Assembly: GCA_004352715.1 (NCBI GenBank)
Contig: SCFE01000060.1
Span: forward strand, 177,379-241,378
Direction: 5' to 3'
Length of the DNA stretch: 64,000 nt
Source: Hofstenia miamia
Taxonomy: Eukaryota > Xenacoelomorpha > Acoela
The translations under genes and the position numbers were made by a program. Shown here in pieces: positions 49,150 through 60,017 of this stretch. The notes under the pieces were generated by a model. That model was not told where the DNA came from. It worked only from the letters and a program-made list of their open reading frames with translations, and ran no database searches. How positions within the stretch are numbered: the first letter of the stretch is position 1; every line of letters begins with the position of its first letter.

Positions 49150-50600
49150 ATTTTCATTGGATTTTGCATATTTAATATCAAAATTTCAATTTTTGTTGAT
49201 ATTTTGTAATTCACAAGATAATTAACACTCCATAAATGGAATATATATATGCATGCGAAAATCTAACAAATTTCTTACATAAACTGTCTATAGATTTGTG
49301 TCAATATTCTAGTCATTTTTCTGTTGTTTGCTTATCAAGTGACAGGTTTTGGAGGCCTATTGCTTTATATGTATTAGTCCTTTTCATCTCTATTTGCAAG
49401 ATTTGTACGAAATAAACATTTTTTCTATGAACTGTTAATAATATGCATGTATTTTGACTTTTTTAAAATTCTTTTACTTGTAGAAACACTTTCAGTATAA
49501 TGTTTCAAAACCATTAATTTTTTCAATATTTCACTAAAAAAAATTAATAAATTTAATTTTAATATGGATTGCTACAAAATTGATTAAACATTGCTATATT
49601 GCGTTTTCGCATTGATATTTCAAAAATAATTTCATACATGAACATTATGCCATGCGGTACACAATTAATCAATCGTATAAATGTGTTTTATAGTGTAGTG
49701 CTTGCAAGGAAAAGAGTGACTGATTTCTGAAAAAATGTAGATATATAGTAAAATTTCAATAATATGTGACTGATTGTTTACAAAATATCACTTTAGCGAT
49801 CTCTACTACAGTAGCCCTGTATTAGTAATACAACAAGAAAACAGCAGGTTATTATTTCATATTTCTTCATAGTAACATTTTGATATTGTAAAAGTTGTAA
49901 TCAAAATTTATTCAACCAATTGAAAAGATTTTCTTTCATCTCGGAACTACTTGTGACAATTAAAAGCGTTGAATTTTTTATTGTATGACTCATGTTAAAG
50001 GTAGTGTAATTTTATGCCTTTGAGTGACTTATTAGTGTGTGACGGTATAACTTGTTAAAGACTAATAGAATTGCTAATGAACAAATTATTCAAAATTCTT
50101 TTTGAGTTTCACCTTTGAAATGTATTTTTCCAAATATATATGTTTAACAGAATTCAATTATAATTTACATGTATACTAGTTTACTAAGTTTCCTCGGAAA
50201 TTTCCTGCTTGTTTGATCAATATCGCAGCTTTGTTAGAAACTAAAATTAAGTTATTTCTTGGAAATCAATGTAAGTATTTTCTTGGAAATCAATTAACTG
50301 TCTCTACCTAAATCATCCGTTCTCCAAATTGCTGTTTGTTTTCATTTAATGCTTCGCATACTTTTGCAATCTTTTCATTTAAAGAACTACAAATATAATT
50401 TTTAGGTGATTATATAAAACTTGTTTTGGTTTTCATGCAGAAACGAGTTTGTTCAGGTAATGAAACAACCAAATATTTAATTGAAAATACAATAAAGGCA
50501 AGAAAACTAGACTAAATATTCGGTTATTGCTGATACTACTTTGTGGATGGAATTTATTTTGGTTCAAATCTTCAATAATTATTCAGTATTTTTTATAAAA
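49150..50600. other. Intergenic or intronic DNA, no supported gene
   Basis: AT-rich and featureless. If the minus-strand exons at 50615-51818 form a gene, part of this stretch is its intron. Confidence 0.45.
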
Positions 50601-50614
50601 TAGAATATACTTAC

Positions 50615-50689
50615 GCGTGACGTTAAACCTTTACCAATCTGGGCAAAACATGCTTCCATTTGCAACACTAATTCCATTAGAAAATCATA
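50615..50689 (-). CDS. Exon of a possible small secreted protein
   Basis: Acceptor 'atattttccag' and donor 'CACGC/GTAAGT' are both close to consensus. The exon is 75 bases and only phase 0 is open, reading YDFLMELVLQMEACFAQIGK and GLTSR. The hydrophobic/acidic helix-like stretch contains one cysteine. It is placed with the exons at 51166-51215 and 51656-51818 because the phases agree. No family was recognised. Confidence 0.45.
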
Positions 50690-51165
50690 CTGGAAAATAT
50701 AGCATGGAGGAATTATTTTTGTTTCGTTAAATATTTTTTCAATTTTTAAAGTTAAAAATACTATTCTTCCACAAAATGCATAAACATTATCAAACGTTAA
50801 CTAAATACTAAAATCTGAAAGACTCAAATTTTATTTAAATTCTAATAAAGTTTCATTTGTAAAGCTTAAACAAAAAGAAAAATTCGAGAGTAAGAATTTA
50901 AAATATATTGCAGAACTTCGTTTGGAGGAATTTTTATAGCAAGCTGCTTAAAGCCAATCCTAATCGAGATATAGAGCTTAGCATGTCCATGGAAAACATG
51001 GGAGAACATCTTCCCTATATATTTTAAATACTATTTTTCGATTACAAAATTAAATAATCTTAAAAAATTATTGAAAATTTTTTAAACTAATATGGTAAAA
51101 TGCCACATTGTTAATCACTCGCTTTGTTCAATACTGAAATATTCCTATCAGAGAATGCAGCATAC

Positions 51166-51215
51166 GCTCCAGCAGGTTGCATTGATATTTGAAAATGCAT
51201 CCCCATTGAAATACC
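51166..51215 (-). CDS. Possible linking exon (weak)
   Basis: A 50-base segment reading (G)YFNGDAFSNINATCWS, with one N-glycosylation sequon and one cysteine. Its donor 'AGC/GTATGC' is acceptable, but the acceptor ('atattttaag') lacks a pyrimidine tract. It is proposed because it is the right length to carry phase 1 from the first exon into phase 0 of the 50689 exon. Another reading frame is also open over much of this segment. Confidence 0.25.
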
Positions 51216-51655
51216 CTTAAAATATTTGTCAGGAGACTTAAGTTTTTTTTCTAAGATGACTACCATTAAAATTTAGGACAAATTCATATTTTAATATAAA
51301 CTTCTCTTTAAATAAGCATTTTTAGGATAAAAATTTGAAATTGATTTTGAAGTAATGACAAAAAGGAATTTGACTTGATTTTTTCGTTAAGTTCACTCTG
51401 TCTCAGATTGAAAAGGTTCTTTTGGATAAATTGGTGACCATTAACAGATAATAGGCCTAGTTCTCAAATATTTAGTTTTGTAATGAGGGACAAATTTGTA
51501 GTGTTTAGAAAAATACAATCACTAAATAACTGCTCTACGGAAATTTTATGTACTATGTTTATCTAAGTGTAGCTAAACGTGAGTCTCGTTAACTGCATTA
51601 TATATATATAGATTATGTGTGCACATCTCTCTCTTTAAAAATTAAAATGAATTAC

Positions 51656-51818
51656 CTTTTCGACGATGTGAAAACATAGCAGTAGTGTTGAATAAATCTC
51701 CCTGGATTGTGGTTGCCTGCCTTTTAATTCCTGGCGAGGCAATTAAAGCCTTGGGTTGTATCATCCAAATCATTCCTAGCATAATACCGTTTGTGAGCAA
51801 TCCAACAAATTTTGACAT
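51656..51818 (-). CDS. First coding exon of a possible secreted protein
   Basis: Starting at ATG 51818 (minus strand), it encodes 54 residues. The N-terminus MSKFVGLLTNGIMLGMIWMI QPKALIA reads as a signal peptide, followed by SPGIKRQATTIQGD, a sequon (NTT) and HRRK, a basic site that could be a propeptide cleavage signal. The donor is 'AAAAG/GTAATT'. GC content is visibly above the surroundings. Joined with the two downstream exon candidates, it would give about 96 residues with further exons expected. Family unknown. Confidence 0.45.
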
Positions 51819-52317
51819 AATAAGAAAATTATTTCACACATAATTTGTGCGCATGTTTATTCAAAAGATCGATGTCCGAGTCCAGCATAATTATTTCGTC
51901 TAATTTAAGGGGAGCGATTATTATTGAATTCCTTTAAAATAACGTGCGAAATTTGATTGGTTTAAAGGAAAAGCAATCATAAGTTGTCAGACATTTAATT
52001 CAGTGCAATGTTTTACAAACAATTAAACATGCTTTTCCATTAAATCAAATTATAATTGTTTTAATTTAATTTTAGCAGTATTAAAAAAACTGATACCACA
52101 ACTTAGAATGTTGAAAACATATTGCAAAAAAAAATTACTCACAGTTATGTACAAAAATATTTTTAGGTTATCAATGTGTGTCAGTCTTATTTTCAAATAG
52201 ACTTTCATAATGTTTATTAAATACATGTACACTTAACATTTAGCAAATAGTTAAATATTGTTGCTAAAACAATTCTTGTGACATTTTCATTTAGATTAAT
52301 TTTTATCTCACAGGTGG

Positions 52318-52566
52318 TTATTCAAAATTACAATTGCAGTTTCTGTAATTAGTAAAACATTTTGTTAATGAAAACATCGCCGGACTTGGAGCTGGACACT
52401 TTTTTGAATTATAGTTCAATTCCAAGTTTACCCATTTGGAATCTTCACTAGACATAGACAACATATTTTTTTGAATTGTAGTGAAGTAGAATAAAATGCC
52501 TAAGTAATCATGAAAACATATTTGAAATAGAAATATTGCTATCTCTACCTGAGAACCCAAACACAT
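52318..52566 (-). CDS. Candidate terminal exon or small cysteine-rich ORF
   Basis: The C-terminal part reads SMSSEDSKWVNLELNYNSKK, then CPAPSPAMFSLTKCFTNYRN and CNCNFE, ending at TAA near 52318. Possible acceptors on the minus strand are 'gggttctcag' (about 52548) and 'gattacttag'. Composition after the acceptors is protein-like, with four cysteines in the last 26 residues. No family or upstream exon was recognised. Confidence 0.27.
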   Translation of the reverse strand: MCLGSQVEIAIFLFQICFHDYLGILFYFTTIQKNMLSMSSEDSKWVNLELNYNSKKCPAPSPAMFSLTKCFTNYRNCNCNFE

Positions 52567-53046
52567 TTCTAAAATATGGAGAATATGGGCACTTATTGTT
52601 TTTAGCTAATTAATGTTTGAAACATCTTATACTAAATCAGGCGTGTAGTGGTAGTGGGGCCCGGATCCTATTGTTAAATTTTTGATGATAGAGGTGGGGG
52701 CTAATCTTTTTCAATTCAAACCGTTTCGTTTGATTTTCTAGCAATCCACTACCCACCCAGGAAAGTTGCTTGCTGCCCAGTGACGAACTGATCTATCAAG
52801 TGGTCATGTAAACCACAGCCTGGAACTCGCAATTCACGATATTATTAATTTAATCAATGCAACATTTCACCTGAAATCATTATGTGATAATATTTACACG
52901 GTCTACCCCCAATGACAATATTGAAGAGACGTACAAAAGTTATCTAAGAATCTTGATATCCAGTTTAAAAAATGTTGGTGGGCGATCGATATGCAGTAGA
53001 CCCTGCTTAATAAATCTACATTAGGACCAGGTTATTTTGAATTTTT

Positions 53047-53098
53047 TACACTAGAACAGCAACTACATGAGAATAAATTTACATCTGATGCTTCAAAA
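53047..53098 (+). repeat. Dispersed repeat, copy 3 of 3
   Basis: CACTAGAACAGCAACTACAT, then GAGAATAAATTTACATCTGA and TGCTTC; the same order as at 3843-3897. Confidence 0.65.
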
Positions 53099-53901
53099 TT
53101 GACAAACTCTAAAAGGTACACCTACTGATATGCAATTTATAGAGGTGTGAACAAATGATTTGTTTTTGGCAGATGATGAATTTATCAAGATTTTCTTGCT
53201 TTGTAGGGCATTTTTCCAGTAATTTAAAGCTGCTGCTCTCTTTGAAAGCAACTATTATGCACAAGACTGCACATAGCCTCCAACGGATTTATGCGCTTAG
53301 TGACTTCTTGAGCAAAAATTTCAATATCAGTATCATTTATAATATCGCAATTCCAATAAGTTTGGTGATTCAATACATGAGTCGGTCATTCTCTTCTTAG
53401 AAAAATTGGATTTATTAATCAGGGTGTTGGATTTGTTAAAAGATGGGTTTTCAATGTAGAAATTAATTCCAGCCTAATTTGGACGTTGTGTGTAAGCATT
53501 TTATGACGGGCATGATATCCCAAAATTTTTGGTTTATTAAGGCCCCCATTGTTAACAAAATAGGAATACACCACTCTACTAAATACATTATAATTATAAT
53601 CATGGCTGCAAATTTCATACATAAAAATGTCGCTAGATGGCATTTTAAAAAAACAAATGTATTTCTTACCATTTTCTACTGTTTATGTAAAAATTTATTG
53701 TACCTCTTGCTTTACAAGAAATATATAAAAGTTCATAATGTTTTTACAGTATTTTCAGTGCCTTACACTAGTGTCACCAATCCACTACTTGTCTCTTAGT
53801 ATCTAAGAGTCCTTTTTCAGTAAAAAAACACAATTCATGTTTAAAGTCAAAGTAAACACAGATTGAAAGAAGTTGGCATCTTCTAATGCTGCTTAGATCT
53901 G

Positions 53902-54021
53902 ACAAAATGAGGTAAGTGTAAGGACTAGTGTAACGATTTGTATAAGTATGTATAAATTGGTACCTATTTATACATATTTATACATATCGTTACACCAGGG
54001 CTTACACTTACCTCATTTTGT
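53902..54021. repeat. 120-bp near-perfect palindrome (hairpin element)
   Basis: The left arm begins ACAAAATGAGGTAAGTGTAA and continues through GTGTAACGAT and TATGTATAAAT. The right arm is its inverse, ending TTACACTTACCTCATTTTGT. Only short mismatches break the pairing and the loop is a few bases. It is probably a small foldback/MITE. The apparent GTAAGT donor inside is part of the palindrome and not a splice site. Confidence 0.85.
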
Positions 54022-54654
54022 AATATCTTCACGAAGAAAATTGAATAAACCAGATTATCTAGACTTGAATATCTTATTTTCGTCATTTTTCAGCTTCAAG
54101 TATGTTATCACTAGTGACACCAAAGCTGGAGGCGGATAAAATGTTTTTATCTAACCTAACGCTGTCCAAAGTACCTGTTCAAAGTCTATCAAAATACACG
54201 TTTAAGACTGACAGGCAGAAATAAGCACTATCCGATTAAACTTGCTTCATCGTCGTACTTTTACTCACTATTTTTATGTTTCACGAAAATACCTTGCTGC
54301 AAAAGAGAGTTCTGAACATTTCGGACTTAATTTTACACTATTCTTAATTGAACAGTAAAAAAATTTAAAACCATTTCACGAACTAATAATTTCATGAAGA
54401 AAGAAATAAATGATTCAATACGCTAATCAGTGAAATGGAACAATTTTGATTAAATTTGTTTCTAGATCAACAAGTGGAATATCTTTCTAATTTTAAGTGA
54501 AACTGAGATTTTTAAAATTCATTGAAATCTGAAGTCACTTTTTCAAATAAATTTGAGTAAAATTATAAACTTGAATTCTCCATACAATACTGTGGCTATT
54601 TAAAAATAAAGTGATTATATAATGTGAAAATTCATTATAGCAGATACTTTCCAT

Positions 54655-55105
54655 TGCCCGGGCTGAAGCTTTCCAAGACTTTTGTCAGGACCGGAGTAGG
54701 AATGGGATCCGGATAGTGAATTGAATATACAGGAGACCGGATGATTTGACTGCCAGTGACCGGATAATTTAAAGGATACCGGATAATATATGATTCAATT
54801 ATTATTAAAGAACAACCTCTTTTTCAATTAATATCGAGCTCTTGCGGATGAAAATAACTAAATATTTTGACCATATTAAATAAACTACGTCTTGATATGT
54901 CAGAAAAACTTGTTTTGTTGCATGACAACTTCCATATCATGGAAAATATATAGTTTTTCCTCGAAAATTACATCTTTAAATTAATTTTTATTTCAGAATA
55001 TTTTATCCGGTAAAATCCGATAAACAAGTTAAATTTTACCGGATTCCGGATCCGGTTGTGTAAATGCCGATTATAGCGAATAACGGATTCTGGAACATCC
55101 CTAGA
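54655..55105. repeat. CCGGAT/ATCCGG-rich DNA element remnant
   Basis: Repeated 'gaccggat' and 'taccggat' words fill the left end. 'tatccggtaaaatccg' and 'ttccggatccggttg' fill the right end, which finishes 'ctggaacatccctag'. That terminus, in reverse complement CTAGGGATGTTCC, is of the hAT type. The left terminus was not located. Confidence 0.5.
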
Positions 55106-55531
55106 CCGAAGTAGGCATTACTTTATAAAAACATAATACCACTTCCGCAATGATTAGCAAGAACTAAATATATTCTTAAATGTTTTTCTGCATTCATGGT
55201 TCCTGTGTCATTCCCAATGACGTATTTATTCTTTCGAATTACCATGATCACGCAGAACCCTTTCTTCCTCAAATATATCTTGGCAATTTTTAAAGTTCAC
55301 CGACGAGGTCACTGCCGAATTCTTATTTGCTGGTCATATAATATTTTTTTAATAAGGATTCAATTTTTAGCTGATCATTTTTCAGCTTTTATGCCTCTAT
55401 TAATAACTTTTTATCAAATTCGATTATTCAAAGCAGACAGAATGCCAGTTGGCTACTATTCAAGCTATATAGAGCCACTTTTAGCCATTTAAAGAGAAAT
55501 ACATCATAGCTGTTGAACTATGTGCAGGGCA

Positions 55532-56493
55532 GATCAAAAATTAATTGCACAGAAAAAAATTAAAGTTCAATTAATTGGAAGGTGAAAAAAAAATCAATTT
55601 TCAATTAATTGATGCAACTGAAAATTGAATTACAAATAATTGCAATTACGGAAGACAATAAACGTTAGCTATCACTAACAAGTTTTGAAATGAGTTTGCT
55701 TTTGATTTTCAGAAATAACTACATTTTCATGTTTTTTGGCAACAAACTTTGCCAGTGATCAGAATATATACACTCAGTATTGCTGAAAAATGGAAGTTAT
55801 TTCCGAGAATTCTACCAGTGATTTCTAAAATCTATTTTTTAATTCTGAAAAATACGATACTTCAAGAAATATGATTAATTGCAATTGATTTCCCATGGAA
55901 GTGAAAACAACTTACATTTTAAAGTTCTTGCAAGCTCTACCAAATTCCAGTTTAATTCTTGAAATTAAATTTTATGTGTCTCTAAGATCAAAAAAAATTA
56001 GGTTGCACATTTAAAGTGTATCAGTGGAACAAATAAGTTGGTTCATTTTGTTTTCAACAACAAGGAATGATTTTCACTGCACTTAACATCCTTTAGGGTA
56101 GACAGAAAACAGAAAATTACCAAACAGTTTGATTTGTAATAAAAATTTTCAGCAAAATTATGTAAATTAGCATGAAACTGTTCCAAATTCATGCATTAAC
56201 CCCTTCAGCACGACTTTATCAGCAATCGTATCGTATACCGTGTATCATATGGATCAGAGGGGTGATCCATCCTTCTGAAGGGGTTAAGGAACCAAGCAAA
56301 ATGTCTTTGAAATTTTAACATTACTTAGAATGTGCTTTCAAGTATTAGCATGGAATTTGCAAGAACTTTAATGTTGAAGTTGGTTTCACTTCAATGAGTG
56401 TTAGAGTACAATCAATTAATTGTCATTGCTCAAGTACGGCACAGAAAAAATGGCATTAATTGGAATTAATTGCAATGAAAATTGATTTTTGAC
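55532..56493. mobile_element. Large foldback element, about 960 bp
   Basis: Left GATCAAAAATTAATTGCA matches the reverse complement of the right end (GTCAAAAATCAATTTTCATT) imperfectly. The inner arms pair more clearly: GAAGTGAAAACAACTTACAT and TAAAGTTCTTGCAA (about 55900-55940) are inverted at about 56352-56398. AATTAATTG words are repeated throughout the ends. A second, smaller element (56196-56288) sits inside. No coding capacity. Confidence 0.55.
56196..56288. mobile_element. Miniature piggyBac-like element, 93 bp with TTAA
   Basis: TTAACCCCTTCAG at the left and CTGAAGGGGTTAA at the right form a perfect 13-base inverted repeat that includes the TTAA target on both sides. This is the piggyBac signature in miniature. 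The interior contains near-palindromic 'atcgtatcgtataccgtg' and 'gtgatccatcc'. It is nested in the 55532-56493 element and so is younger than it. Confidence 0.75.
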
Positions 56494-56499
56494 ATGTGC

Positions 56500-57198
56500 T
56501 TACAATGTGTGTTAAATTTGATCCACCTAAAAAGGTTATTCTATACAGAAGTACAACTAGCTATACATATTCAGTGTTTTTAAATGTAACGTGATTTTGT
56601 AAAAACGATTAGAATAACTTCTTAGCAGAGATCCTAATCAAATGCTTACTGACAAGACGTATTTAAGGGGGGCCTTGCGTCCGGACCTTATCTTTGGGGC
56701 AGGACAATTTCAACTCATTTTCATACGATCTGATCGATATAGTGATGAACAGTCTTTTTGTTTGACATAAAGTGGAACAAAGGAAGTTGATCAATTCATA
56801 ATTACTCTATTGCTAAATTTATTTAAACGTTTGTTTAAATTTGTACATCTTTAACTGCAATATATAAATGAAACACTATATGTCTCGGATAAGAATCCCC
56901 CCCCCTTTAAAAAATTCTCGATACGCGCATGCTTACTGTATTTGGCTTCATGCTGAAAATGATTCTCAATGCAAAAATTTATGTTCGAATCCACAACCAG
57001 TAAATTTATAGCACTTGTTCTGGAACGTATACATGGATTGTAATATCGCTGGGATTCACGCAAGTCCACTTGGCAATTGAACGTTGCTAAAACTGTTCTT
57101 TTTTTTCTAAAAATGCTTTGTCTTATATACAAATTATTATAAACATATTTACAAATTACAAGCTAAACCGAAAACACCGAAAACTAGTACCCAATGTC

Positions 57199-57245
<47 letters not shown>

Positions 57246-57337
57246 CCATATATATAATATTCCATATTAAAGTTCTAGGACAAGTGTTATACAGTTACTG
57301 GTTGTGGATTGCAACAGAAATCTTTGCACTAAGAGTC

Positions 57338-57381
<44 letters not shown>

Positions 57382-57780
57382 ATATAATAGGTACATAAGT
57401 CGTTAATGATAACATTTTAACAAGAACAAGTAAAGCGAAAAACATATTTTATAATTTTGATTCTTTTTGTTGTCTAAGTTAAATTTTAAAAGGAGTAACT
57501 TCTAGCTTATATCTCTATAAAGTAAAAAACATCAATTTTGCGCTTCTAATTCCGATGAAATCTCCATACTTTTCATGAATACATACAACAGTGCTATAGT
57601 GATACTCTAATTGGAAAATATTTGTTCACAATTGAACTATTGACGTCGAATATATTCTCAAAACTATTTCCTTTCATAACGAGCGTTCGTAATTCAGATA
57701 TCTATATGCGTGCGTCTTAATGTTTGCTCAATGCTGTTGATTCAATAGATTAGTAGTTTGGAGTTCCTTGTTTAGACGCC
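56500..57780. other. Upstream region of Rab7 with inverted repeat and microsatellites
   Basis: A 60-base block at 56961-57022 recurs inverted at 57274-57335. (TA)n lies at 57201-57241 and 57341-57376. No TATA box or clear core promoter was found within 100 bases of the Rab7 ATG. The minus-strand frame at 56851-57132 overlaps the repeat arm and is not called. Confidence 0.5.
56961..57335. repeat. Inverted repeat, arms of about 60 bp
   Basis: Arm 1 (56961-57022, read in reverse) and arm 2 (57274-57335) share ACAAGTG.TATA..TTACTGG, then TTGTGGATT and AAAT.TTTGCA. Identity is roughly four in five. (TA)n fills part of the loop. It may be one foldback element or two opposed copies of a dispersed repeat. 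Confidence 0.6.
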
Positions 57781-57790
57781 GTCATTTAGA

Positions 57791-57958
57791 ATGGCTTCTA
57801 GAAAAAAAGTCCTGCTTAAAGTTATAATTCTGGGAGATACTGCTGTGGGGAAAACCTCCCTTATGTACAGATATGTAAATAAAAAGTTCAGCACTCAATA
57901 CAAAGCCACAATTGGAGCAGACTTCCTTACCAAAGAAATCATGGTCAATGATCGATTA
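57791..57958 (+). CDS. RAB7: Rab7 small GTPase, first coding exon
   Basis: The ATG at 57791 (context 'ttagaATGG') opens [20 protein letters not shown], then [20 protein letters not shown], then [16 protein letters not shown]. The exon ends at 57958 before the consensus donor GTAAGTC, in phase 0 after 56 codons. It contains the P-loop (GDTAVGKTS, residues 15-23), switch I with the effector-loop threonine (ATIGADF) and the Rab7-specific N-terminus [14 protein letters not shown]. Rab7 recruits effectors to late endosomes and lysosomes and directs their maturation and fusion. Continuing past 57958 gives intron sequence (stop at 58021). The next exon, with the WDTAGQE motif, is not found before 64000, so intron 1 exceeds 6 kb unless the exon lies in the 59534-59686 gap. 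Confidence 0.95.
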
Positions 57959-59482
57959 GTAAGTCAAAGTTTTATTCTTACTGTTGATTACAACTTAAAA
58001 TTACTAAGGCAAGCTGTTTAGTAATTTTTTATCGTAATTGTTGCAAAATTTGTCACCTTTAATGTCACACATTTTTAGCATTTGCAAAAAATTTTCTTGC
58101 TTGTACATAAACATACATTTTATGAATTAATGTCGCTTCCCATCGAAGATTGTCCGAGGTAGACTTTTGTAACATCCAATTGATAGTTCGTTTGATAAAA
58201 AGTACAAAAATTTGGAACACCGTTTCTCCGATTTAAACATGGGCTTCTTTTACATCCATTCTAAACAAGAGTATCGATTTTAAATTTCTTTCAATTGAAA
58301 TTATCCCAAGATCATTTGTAGGCTTTTGAAGATTTTAATAATGCTCGCAACAATATAGATGAGATCTTTTGTATTATTGCAACTAATGGTTGTTATTGGT
58401 ATTGATTTTCATGCTTTTCCTACGTCATACAGCATAGAATATATTCGCACCTAACCCAATAAACATATTTGTATATGATTTCCTGCGACGGCTACATACA
58501 GTCTTTTGAAATTCAAAATGTAAGCTTAAGTATTAAACCCCCAATTTAGTAAACACACGTCATTTTTACAACGTCTTTGTCCAGACAGAAAAAATTCAGT
58601 TGTAGCAATATTGTATTGTTTTTCAGGTCAACACACCACCCATACTCGCGCATTCTATTTAAAAATTGTGTCCGATCAGAGTATTACATCGTCTTAGCAA
58701 AATGGGAAATCGACGTGAAAAAGAATATAGTTCTATCGCTTAATTTTGTACTAGTATATACTAGTATATGTCCCAGTATTATTCATACCAATCAATCCAC
58801 AATGTCGAACACTGGCTGAAAGGATTTATTTAATTAATAATTGATATAATTGATAATAATAATATTGAAATCAACCATTGCGGGGAAGTACTTGATCTCG
58901 CATTAAAATATCCTCACAGATATTTTTTAATTTACAATAACAAACTATCGTTCATGGTAACATGCTGTAGAATTACTTCAATTATATCTTAATCAATTTC
59001 TAGGTGACCCCCAATAGTAATACAAACATATTGAAATGAAAAATACATGTTTAACCACATTATATCTTAACTAAACAATCTAAACAAGCTATGACATTTG
59101 CAGAATAAACTCTCATTGAAAATCCAAATAAATTTGCTTGCATTGTTGTAATATGCATGTATACTACATGCAGAAATAGCATTTTCTTTACATGTTTTGG
59201 TATCGCTCAAATACGTTCATTTCGAGCAGGAGTTGGCAATTTTGAAGGCCATGATACCAACTGTATACATGAAGAAAATTTGAAATTCCAGGTCGTCAGT
59301 AAGAGATTATAGGAAAGTTTAATGACTATTACAAAATAATCAACTCTAATACACACACTTATGTGTTAAGTTGTTAAAGCTGTCATTCTTAAGTTATTTC
59401 GACTTTATCTACTTTGATTAATGTAATTTTTTTCAAAATTTAGATTGTAAAATATATATTTTACATGTAGTAATGTCAATAA

Positions 59483-59708
59483 TTTCATCTTCACATTGCA
59501 GAAATTCATATATATATATAATATATATATATANNNNNNNNNNNNNNNNNNNNNNNNNNNNNNNNNNNNNNNNNNNNNNNNNNNNNNNNNNNNNNNNNNN
59601 NNNNNNNNNNNNNNNNNNNNNNNNNNNNNNNNNNNNNNNNNNNNNNNNNNNNNNNNNNNNNNNNNNNNNNNNNNNNNNNNNNNNNNTTTCATCTTCACAT
59701 TGCAGAAA

Positions 59709-59742
<34 letters not shown>
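59483..59742. repeat. Gap in (TA)n with the same flank on both sides
   Basis: TTTCATCTTCACATTGCAGA, followed by AATTCATATATATA, occurs at 59483 and again at 59687, on either side of N (59534-59686). The true locus may have one copy and a shorter microsatellite. Confidence 0.75.
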
Positions 59743-59743
<1 letters not shown>

Positions 59744-60017
59744 TTACAAAATTTTACTTGCAATACTTTTTAAAAAATCTTTATGAATACTTACATGATT
59801 TGCAGATAAAAATAATATAGTATTTAACTTTGTACGCATTTACATCATTTTTTTTAAACATTTTAGTAGAAATAACTAAAACCCTTAAGTAAATATTAAC
59901 ACAATTACAAATTTTGGCTGTTTGCTCTCCTTGCTTTCCATGAGAAGAATTAATTAATTAAGTAACTACAAAAAAGTGTCAAAGTGGCATATGCTTCATC
60001 ATTAGAATTGGTAGTAG

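Larger units (their letters stand above)
52570..55520. other. Intergenic DNA with repeats
   Basis: Contents: a GC-rich mobile-element scrap at about 52640-52790, dispersed repeat copy 3 at 53047-53098, a 120-bp hairpin at 53902-54021, and a CCGGAT-rich element remnant at about 54655-55105. Frames at 53155, 53479 and 55196 lack splice or family evidence. Confidence 0.5.

Noticed and set aside
53912-53918. GTAAGT donor
   Set aside because: Part of the 120-bp palindrome, with its mirror at 54005-54011.
55196-55492. 98-residue hydrophobic + frame
   Set aside because: Membrane-like composition is common in AT-rich chance frames, and no splice sites, family or poly(A) support were seen.
56851-57132. 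93-residue minus frame
   Set aside because: Overlaps the inverted-repeat arm at 56961-57022, so probably repeat-derived.
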